The notes under the pieces: model-generated
What the model saw: the letters and a program-made list of their open reading frames with translations, nothing else
The model's database searches: none
What the model was told of the DNA's origin: nothing
From: Thiobacillus denitrificans
Lineage (GTDB): Bacteria > Pseudomonadota > Gammaproteobacteria > Burkholderiales > Thiobacillaceae
Length of the DNA stretch: 64,000 nt
Reading direction: 5' to 3'
Assembly: GCA_020723405.1 (NCBI GenBank)
Contig: DYIY01000001.1
Span: 124,001-188,000 of the forward strand
Part shown: positions 58,645 to 64,000 of the stretch, in pieces
Numbering within the stretch: the first letter of the stretch is position 1
How the letters are laid out: the number at the start of each line of letters is the position of its first letter
Made by a program: the position numbers and the translations under genes

Positions 58645-59102
58645 AGTTCCTTGACGAGTTTGAGAACTTCCGCCGCGTGACCCTTGGGGGTGACGCCGGG
58701 AAGGTGATGGCGGATGACGCCCCGGCCATCGATGATGAAGGTGGTACGGCTCACACCCTCCCGCTGGACCCCGTCCACTTCCCGGGTGGTGAGGACGCCG
58801 TAGGACTGGCAGGCGATGCCATCCTTGTCGGCCAGCAGACGCACGGTGATGCCGTGCTTGTCACGGAAGGCCCCGTGCCGGATGCAGTCGTCCCGGGACA
58901 CCCCCACCACCGCGCTGCCGAGCCTGGAGAAGTCGCCCTCCAGGTCGCTGAACTCAATGGCCTCGGTGGTGCAGCCCGGCGTATCATCACGGACATAGAA
59001 GAACAGCACCAGCGGCTTGCCAAGATAATCCGCCAGCCTGGCGATGGTCATGTCCGCATCGGGCAGTTCGAAATCAGGCGCTTCGTCGCCAATCTTCAGC
59101 AT
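58641..59102 (-). CDS. bcp: Thiol peroxidase BCP / peroxiredoxin Q
   Basis: 153 residues. Peroxidatic Cys in RDDTPGCTTEAIEF, second Cys in SRDDCIRHGAF, and the C-terminal RTTFIIDGRGVIRHHLPGV. Reduces hydroperoxides with thioredoxin. Coupled to slyD (overlapping ATG/TGA). Divergent from the ribosomal oxygenase. Confidence 0.95.
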   Translation of the reverse strand: MLKIGDEAPDFELPDADMTIARLADYLGKPLVLFFYVRDDTPGCTTEAIEFSDLEGDFSRLGSAVVGVSRDDCIRHGAFRDKHGITVRLLADKDGIACQSYGVLTTREVDGVQREGVSRTTFIIDGRGVIRHHLPGVTPKGHAAEVLKLVKEL

Positions 59103-59175
59103 GCTTCCCCCTCTCAGCGGGATATATCGAAAGCATTATATGGGCAAACCCAAGCCGACCACCCGGAGCTTTTCC

Positions 59176-60303
59176 ATGGCCGATTTTTCCCTGGACACCC
59201 TGCTGGGCGGCATCACCCCCGAGCGGTTCCTGGCCGAATATTGGCAAAAAAAGCCCCTGCTGGTGCGCCAGGCCCTGCCCGGCTTCGGCGGCTGGCTGGG
59301 CCGGGAGGGCCTGTCGGAACTGGCCTGCCGGGACGACGCGGAAAGCCGGCTGGTGCGCACCCGGCGCGGACAATGGTTGCTGGACCACGGCCCCTTCGAG
59401 CGGGAAGAACTGGATGCCCTGCCGAAGAAGGGCTGGAGCCTGCTGGTGTCCGGGGTGAACCACCTGCTGCCCCAGGGCGACAGGCTTCTGCACAGCTTCG
59501 ATTTCATCCCCCAGGCCCGCCTGGACGACCTGATGGTCAGCTTCGCCCCGGACGGGGGCGGCGTGGGGCCCCATTTCGACTCCTACGACGTATTCCTCAT
59601 CCAGGGCCTGGGCCGGCGCCGCTGGGAAATCAGCGGCCAGGACGATCTGCAAGTGGTGGACGGCGCCCCCCTGCGCATCCTCCAGCGTTTCCGGGTGGAC
59701 CAGCACTGGGAGCTGGAATCCGGGGACATGCTCTATCTGCCCCCGCGATTCGCCCACAACGGCGTGGCCATCGGCGAATGCATGACCTGGTCGGTGGGTT
59801 TCCGGGCGCCCAAGGCCCAGGAGATCGTCACCCAGTTCCTGACCTATCTCCAGGACACCCTGAATCTGGACGGCATGTATGCCGACCCGGATCTGGCCCG
59901 CCCGGTCCATAGCGGCGAAATCCCCGCCGACCTGGTGGACTGGTCCCGCCGCCAGATCGACGGCCTGCGCTGGAAGCGGGATCACGTGGTGGATTTCCTG
60001 GGCCGCTATCTCAGCGAACCCAAGGCCCACGTATTCTTCGACCCGCCCCGCCGTCCCCTGGCCCTGGCTGCGTTTTCCGCCGGAGCCCGGCGCCGGGGCC
60101 TGCGTCTGGATGCCCGCAGCCAGTTGCTGTTCCGCGGCCGGCAGTTCTTCATGAATGGAGAGACGCTGGAGGTTTCCCCCGCCCTGGCGGGCAAATTGCG
60201 CCGCCTCGCAGATACTCGGGAACTCCCCGGCGACCTCCTGGACGAAAGCCTGCTGGATCTCTGCCATGCCTGGTATCTGGCCGGCTATCTGGCAGTGGGT
60301 TGA
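59176..60303 (+). CDS. JmjC/cupin ribosomal-protein arginine hydroxylase (RoxA/YcfD-like)
   Basis: 375 residues from the ATG at 59176 (GGAG site); an in-frame ATG at 59140 is possible. N-terminal ITPERFLAEYWQKKPLLVRQALPGF, Fe(II) ligands in GPHFDSYDVFLIQG (HxD) and FAHNGVAIGECMTWSVGFR (His), and a C-terminal winged-helix region. E. coli RoxA hydroxylates an arginine of ribosomal protein L16 using 2-oxoglutarate and O2. Confidence 0.9.
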   Translation: MADFSLDTLLGGITPERFLAEYWQKKPLLVRQALPGFGGWLGREGLSELACRDDAESRLVRTRRGQWLLDHGPFEREELDALPKKGWSLLVSGVNHLLPQGDRLLHSFDFIPQARLDDLMVSFAPDGGGVGPHFDSYDVFLIQGLGRRRWEISGQDDLQVVDGAPLRILQRFRVDQHWELESGDMLYLPPRFAHNGVAIGECMTWSVGFRAPKAQEIVTQFLTYLQDTLNLDGMYADPDLARPVHSGEIPADLVDWSRRQIDGLRWKRDHVVDFLGRYLSEPKAHVFFDPPRRPLALAAFSAGARRRGLRLDARSQLLFRGRQFFMNGETLEVSPALAGKLRRLADTRELPGDLLDESLLDLCHAWYLAGYLAVG

Positions 60304-60383
60304 GGGGACCCGACCAGGCGATTGCTGCCCCGCACCAATCGCGAAACCATACGGGTTTACCTGCTGGCATTCATGTTTTTTCT

Positions 60384-60392
60384 TGTTATAAT
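60384..60392 (+). promoter_or_regulatory. Extended -10 promoter of the small lipoprotein
   Basis: TGT-TATAAT (perfect -10 with TGn extension), 82 bases before the lipoprotein ATG; a -35 is weak, as expected of extended -10 promoters. Confidence 0.65.
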
Positions 60393-60473
60393 CCGGCCCG
60401 TCGGTCGGTTCGGTTTAACCCCGGGCCGATTGATCTTTCGACATGTTGATCAACTTCGTAAGGGAAAGCCCAC

Positions 60474-60698
60474 ATGAAATACTCCGTCCTGCTCGCCGCC
60501 CTGATGGCCCTGTCTCTGACCGCCTGTGGCAAGAAAGAAGAAGCCGCTCCTGCCCCCGCTCCTGAAGCCGCTGCTCCCGCCCCGGCTCCCGCTGCTCCGG
60601 CCGATGCCGCTGCTCCCGCTCCCGCCGCTCCCGCCGACGCTGCTGCTCCCGCCGCTCCCGCCGACGCTGCTGCCCCCGCTCCCGCTCCCGCCAAGTAA
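60474..60698 (+). CDS. Small Ala/Pro-rich lipoprotein
   Basis: 74 residues. Signal peptide MKYSVLLAALMALSLTAC with lipobox LTAC (Cys 18), then KKEEAAP and a low-complexity run of AP(A) and PADAAAPA units to the end. No fold expected. A strong promoter and strong terminator flank it, so it is probably abundant. Function unknown. The repeat codons (GCTCCCGCC) make length variation by slippage likely. Confidence 0.8.
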   Translation: MKYSVLLAALMALSLTACGKKEEAAPAPAPEAAAPAPAPAAPADAAAPAPAAPADAAAPAAPADAAAPAPAPAK

Positions 60699-60717
60699 TC
60701 GGCGTCTGCGCAGCAAG

Positions 60718-60747
60718 AAAACCGGCCCTCGCGGGCCGGTTTTTTTT
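60718..60747 (+). terminator. Rho-independent terminator of the lipoprotein gene
   Basis: AAAACCGGCCC-TCGC-GGGCCGGTTTT, 11-bp stem at 60718-60728 and 60733-60743, running into eight T. Confidence 0.93.
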
Positions 60748-60893
60748 CGTCCAGACGCCACGGGTCCTGCCCTGGGGAATTTCCCGTCTCAGCCTGGCAT
60801 TTTTTCGCCAGTCCTGTTCAAAGCTGCGCAACCCCGCTTCCCACCCGGCCGATGCAATGGTCATATGCCATTGTTTCATAAATGATTTTTGAC

Positions 60894-60910
60894 TTGGCAC
60901 GGTTGCTGCA
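60894..60910 (+). promoter_or_regulatory. Sigma54 (-24/-12) promoter of the PEP-CTERM gene
   Basis: TTGGCACGGTTGCTGCA: the -24 GG and -12 GC are separated by exactly 10 bases, matching the RpoN consensus TGGCAC-N5-TTGCA closely. A palindromic CAATGG-TCATATG-CCATTG (60855-60873) lies just upstream and could be an activator site. The start codon is 40 bases downstream. Confidence 0.8.
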
Positions 60911-60949
60911 TGAGACAACCCGACCAAACCACATGGCCGGAGAAGAAAA

Positions 60950-61756
60950 ATGCGCAGCACCCTGTTCACCGCGATCCTGGCAAGCGGATTCCTCAGCACC
61001 ACCGGGGCCCACGCCTACACCATCGATGGCAACCTGAGCGATTGGGGCATCACCCCCAGCAACTTCGCCAGCAGCACCGCCAACAGCACCACCGTCGAGG
61101 ATCAGACGGGCAGCGGCCAGTATTACCTGAACCCCGGCTACGGCGGCCAGGCCTATGACGCCGAAGCCATGTACCTGGCCTGGGACAGCGACAACCTGTA
61201 CATCGCCATCATCACCGGCCACAACCCCAACACGGCCAACACCGGCGGCAACTACGCCACCGGCGACATCGCCATCGATTTCGGCCTGAATGGCACCTGG
61301 GACTACGGCATCGAGCTGAAGGGCGGTAGCGGCCTGACCCAGGGCCACGTGTATGCCAACACCGTCTGGTCCTACGGCCTGTGGACCAGCACCGGCAGCT
61401 ACACCAGCAACCCGGCTCTGGCCGACCCGGCCCATCCCACCTCCCTGGTGTCCGGCACCGACGTGGGCAACGGTACGGTGACCTACACCACCGCAGGCGT
61501 CAGCGGATATGGCAGCAAGACGACGGATCTGCACTACTTCTATGAAATCTCCGTGCCCCTGTCCGCCTTCGGCAGCAGTCTGGACAGCGACGCCGACTTC
61601 GCCGTCCACTGGACCATGAACTGCGCCAACGACGCCATCCTGGCCACCGGCACCATCGACACGGTGACCACCTTCAGCGTCCCCGAGCCGGGCACCCTGG
61701 CCCTGCTGCCCCTGGGCCTGCTGGGCATGCTGGCCTTCCGCCGCAAGTCAGCCTAA
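60950..61756 (+). CDS. PEP-CTERM sorting-domain exported protein
   Basis: 268 residues. Signal peptide 1-22, then YTIDGNLSDWG and AMYLAWDSDNLYIAIITG, which resemble CBM9-like/DOMON domains. C-terminal VPEPGTLALLPLGLLGMLAFRRK, a complete PEP-CTERM signal (PEP, hydrophobic helix, Arg/Lys tail). PEP-CTERM proteins are processed by exosortase in species making an EPS. No exosortase gene is in the window. It overlaps the convergent aminotransferase by 9 bases. Confidence 0.9.
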   Translation: MRSTLFTAILASGFLSTTGAHAYTIDGNLSDWGITPSNFASSTANSTTVEDQTGSGQYYLNPGYGGQAYDAEAMYLAWDSDNLYIAIITGHNPNTANTGGNYATGDIAIDFGLNGTWDYGIELKGGSGLTQGHVYANTVWSYGLWTSTGSYTSNPALADPAHPTSLVSGTDVGNGTVTYTTAGVSGYGSKTTDLHYFYEISVPLSAFGSSLDSDADFAVHWTMNCANDAILATGTIDTVTTFSVPEPGTLALLPLGLLGMLAFRRKSA

Positions 61757-62902
61757 GCAGTTCTCCAGCCGCGCCACCGCTTCCTGGATCCGTGCCAGGG
61801 CGGTGGTGTAGGCGAAGCGCACGTGTCGGCGCCCCTGGTGGGCGCCGAAATCATTTCCGGGGGTGATGGCCACGCCGGCTTCCAGCAGCAGCTTTTCCGC
61901 CAGGGCCTCGGCGTCCATCCCGAAGCGGTCGATGCCGGCGTAGAGATAGAAGGCGCCCTGGGGCACCAGCGGGACGTCGAAGCCCAGCCGGGCCAGGGCC
62001 GCCCCCAGCCAGTCCCGGCGCCGGCGCAGTTCGTCCTTGCGGGCCTCCAGCAGGGGCCGGGTAGCCGGATCCAGGGCGGCCAGGGCGGCGTGCTGGGACA
62101 CGGTGGGAGCCGCCAGGAACACGTTCTGGGCCAGCCGGTCCAGGGCCGGCATGAGGGCCGGCGGGGCAAGCAGCCAGCCCAGGCGCCAGCCGGTCATGAG
62201 CCAGTATTTCGAGAAGCTGTTGAGGACCAGCACGTCCTCCCCCAGGCCGGCGGCACTGGGCGGCGCCCCCTCATAGACCAGCTCGTGGTAGATCTCGTCG
62301 ACGATGAGCCAGCCGCCCTTGTCCCGCACCAGGGCGTGGATGGCGCGCAGTTCCGCATCGGGGACCAGGGTGCCGGTGGGGTTGCCCGGGTTGGCCACCA
62401 GCACCCCCCGGGTGCGGGGCCCCCAGTGGCGGCTCACCAGTTCGGCGCTGAGCTGGTAGCCGGTCTCGGGCCCCACCGGCACGCCCACGCCCCGGGCCTC
62501 CACCAGGCGGGCGAAATGCCGGTTGCAGGGATAGCCCGGGTCGGCCAGCAGCACTTCCTCGCCGGGATCGAACAGGGCGGCCATGGCCAGCAACAGCGCT
62601 CCGGAGGCGCCGGGGGTGACGCACAGCCGCCCGGGGTCCACCTCCACGCCATGCCGCTCCAGGTAGTAGCCGGCGATGGCTTGCCGCAGGGCCGGCAGAC
62701 CCAGTGCCGGGGTGTAGTGGGTATGGCCGGCCTGGAGGGCGGCCATACCCGCCTGGATGATGGGCGCCGGAGTGGGGAAGTCCGGCTCGCCCACTTCCAT
62801 GTGGATGATGTCCCGGCCCTGGGCTTGCAACTCCCGAGCCCGGGCCAGGATGGCCATGACCCGGAAAGGTTCGATCTCCTGGGCGCGGCGGGCGACGGCC
62901 AT
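61748..62902 (-). CDS. Class I/II PLP-dependent aminotransferase
   Basis: 384 residues. N-terminal GRDIIHMEVGEPDFPTPAPI, HTHYTPALGLPALRQAIA, NPGNPTGT, and the PLP lysine in LNSFSKYWLMTGWRLGW; final Arg in RHVRFAYTTAL. Fold-type I aspartate/alanine-type transaminase; the amino acid specificity is not readable. One base after the thioredoxin gene. Confidence 0.92.
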   Translation of the reverse strand: MAVARRAQEIEPFRVMAILARARELQAQGRDIIHMEVGEPDFPTPAPIIQAGMAALQAGHTHYTPALGLPALRQAIAGYYLERHGVEVDPGRLCVTPGASGALLLAMAALFDPGEEVLLADPGYPCNRHFARLVEARGVGVPVGPETGYQLSAELVSRHWGPRTRGVLVANPGNPTGTLVPDAELRAIHALVRDKGGWLIVDEIYHELVYEGAPPSAAGLGEDVLVLNSFSKYWLMTGWRLGWLLAPPALMPALDRLAQNVFLAAPTVSQHAALAALDPATRPLLEARKDELRRRRDWLGAALARLGFDVPLVPQGAFYLYAGIDRFGMDAEALAEKLLLEAGVAITPGNDFGAHQGRRHVRFAYTTALARIQEAVARLENCLG

Positions 62903-62903
62903 C

Positions 62904-63287
62904 TCAGTCCAGGTGCTGCTCGATGAACTCCCGCACGAAGTGCTCCGGCTTGGCGCTGTGGAAGCGGGCCACTTCCTCGCCGTTCTTGAACAGCAGCACC
63001 GTGGGGAAGCCCCGGGCGCCGTAGCGGCCGGCGATCTTCATGTTCTCGTCCTCGTCTACTTCCACCTTGGCCAGTTTCACCTTGCCCTGGTAGGTGGGGA
63101 TCACCTTGGTCAGCACCGGGGTGAGGAAGTGGCAGGGGCCGCACCACTCGGCCCACAGGTCCACCATCACCAGTTGCTGGTGGGAGGCTTCGATCACGTC
63201 CCGCTCGAAGTGGTGAATGTCGGTGTCGATGATGCACTGGCCGGCGCAGGCCTTGTCGTGCTGGTGGTCATGATGTTGCAGGGTCAT
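62904..63287 (-). CDS. Thioredoxin-family protein with His-rich N-terminus
   Basis: 127 residues. The start MTLQHHDHQHDKACAGQCII is His-rich with a CxxxC, followed by a thioredoxin fold with WAEWCGPCHFLTP and cis-Pro RGFPTVLLF. The CGPC active site is intact, so it should reduce disulfides. The His/Cys head could bind metal (inference). No signal peptide. It overlaps the mtfA stop by 20 bases. Confidence 0.85.
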   Translation of the reverse strand: MTLQHHDHQHDKACAGQCIIDTDIHHFERDVIEASHQQLVMVDLWAEWCGPCHFLTPVLTKVIPTYQGKVKLAKVEVDEDENMKIAGRYGARGFPTVLLFKNGEEVARFHSAKPEHFVREFIEQHLD

Positions 63288-64000
63288 GGCTCGTGGGTTC
63301 CAGTCGTGAAAGGGGATCCTGCCGGTAGAAGCGGGCCAGTTGCCCGTGGACGGCGGGATACTCCGCCGCCAGCAGGTGGGGCAGTTCGAAGAAATACTCG
63401 CTGAGCACGGCGAAGAATTCCGCCGGACTTTCGGCCGCATAAGGGTCGATGAGGGGTTCCGGGCCACCGGCGTCGAAGGCGTCGGCCCGCCGGCAGAAAT
63501 CGTCGTAGGCCGGGCCGAAGGCCGCCGCCCAGGCCAGGGGGTCCATGTCGCCGTGCAGGGGCGGCAGGCCGTCCACGGCGCCGTTCTTCATGTCCAGCTT
63601 GTGGGCGAATTCGTGGATGACCACGTTGTAGCCGTCCCGCCAGCCGGAGGCGGCCACGTCGTCCAGGGAGAGGATCAGGGGGCCGCCCTCCCAGGCTTCG
63701 CCGGACAGGGGCTGGCGCACCCGGTGGACGATGCCGAAGTCGTCGGTGATCTCCCGCTCCGGCACGAACTGTTCCGGGTAGAGGATCACCTCGTTCCAGG
63801 TGCCGTACCAGCCGGCCCCCAGGCGCAGCACCGGCAGGGCCGCCTGGGCGGCGATGGCGGCCAGGTCCAGCCCCGTGGGGGCGGCGCCGGAAACGGGGGT
63901 GAAGGTGCGGCTGGCCAGCAGTTCCTCCGCCAGGGCTTTTAGCGCGGCCCGATCGGTATCCGGCAGGCCTACGAACAGGGGCAGACCCAGGGCACCCCGC
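63268..64000 (-). CDS. mtfA: MtfA family zinc peptidase (5' end off window)
   Basis: The frame is open from the right edge of the window through to the stop at 63268 (about 243 residues visible). Zinc motif HEFAHKLD (HExxH) plus downstream ESPAEFFAVLSEYFF. MtfA binds the repressor Mlc and has aminopeptidase activity. N-terminal residues and start lie beyond 64000. Confidence 0.88.
   Translation of the reverse strand, partial: RGALGLPLFVGLPDTDRAALKALAEELLASRTFTPVSGAAPTGLDLAAIAAQAALPVLRLGAGWYGTWNEVILYPEQFVPEREITDDFGIVHRVRQPLSGEAWEGGPLILSLDDVAASGWRDGYNVVIHEFAHKLDMKNGAVDGLPPLHGDMDPLAWAAAFGPAYDDFCRRADAFDAGGPEPLIDPYAAESPAEFFAVLSEYFFELPHLLAAEYPAVHGQLARFYRQDPLSRLEPTSHDPATS

Noticed and set aside
60474-60698. 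The Ala/Pro lipoprotein as a spurious low-complexity frame
   Set aside because: Rejected as spurious because it has a clear lipobox, an extended -10 promoter and a strong terminator; kept as a real gene.

Overview
The window is high-GC chromosomal DNA, densely packed with genes, from a betaproteobacterium. The best fit is Rhodocyclales or Nitrosomonadales, but this rests on gene order and protein character read by eye, with no database search. Pointers are the run ndk-rlmN-pilF-rodZ-ispG-hisS-yfgM-bamB-der, the run murJ-(TA)-ribF-ileS-lspA-fkpB-ispH, a PEP-CTERM protein behind a sigma54-type promoter, a dissimilatory sulfite reductase alpha subunit and the tail of a HypC-type hydrogenase maturation protein. 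The last two suggest sulfur and hydrogen metabolism. No rRNA, tRNA, CRISPR array, transposase or prophage was recognised.

Layout. 1-5.6 kb: hypC tail, mscS, an HD-GYP-like protein, a CnoX-like thioredoxin/TPR protein, DUF3025, a metallophosphoesterase with ppa, and DUF3579. 5.6-14.8 kb: rpsT, murJ, a Phd/VapC toxin-antitoxin pair, ribF, an 840-bp repeat-filled gap, then ileS-lspA-fkpB-ispH. 14.8-20.6 kb: a PAS histidine kinase and a zinc-type uptake cluster (small CxxC protein, outer-membrane porin, binding protein, permease) headed by a Fur/Zur-like palindrome. 20.6-25 kb: an OmpA-family protein with a striking [D/N]Pxx[aromatic] repeat, an ECF sigma/anti-sigma pair and a FadL-type porin. 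25-31.4 kb: a polyamine-type ABC transporter (potABCD), a sodium:solute symporter and a VanZ protein. 31.4-39.8 kb: a large O-antigen-ligase-like protein, aroK, a DciA-like protein, secA, two small conserved-looking proteins and MidA. 39.8-45.6 kb: a flavoprotein reductase, a VOC protein, a solitary dsrA, a surface subtilase preceded by a c-di-GMP-I riboswitch, and an AHSA1-type protein. 45.6-55 kb: der to ndk. 55-64 kb: a SPOR protein, tilS (apparently CTG-started), accA, slyD, bcp, a JmjC ribosomal oxygenase, a small lipoprotein, the PEP-CTERM protein, an aminotransferase, a thioredoxin and mtfA (cut by the window edge).

Most of the window is housekeeping: translation, isoprenoid synthesis (ispG, ispH), peptidoglycan and lipoprotein processing (murJ, lspA), secretion (secA, bamB) and redox protection. 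The most unusual items are the riboswitch-controlled protease, the orphan dsrA, the 12-copy repeat domain of the OmpA-like protein, a sugar-binding-like domain inserted in the ligase loop, a dispersed repeat that became coding sequence inside rlmN, the CTG start of tilS, and a 510-bp inverted-repeat element whose terminal hairpins show a compensatory base change.
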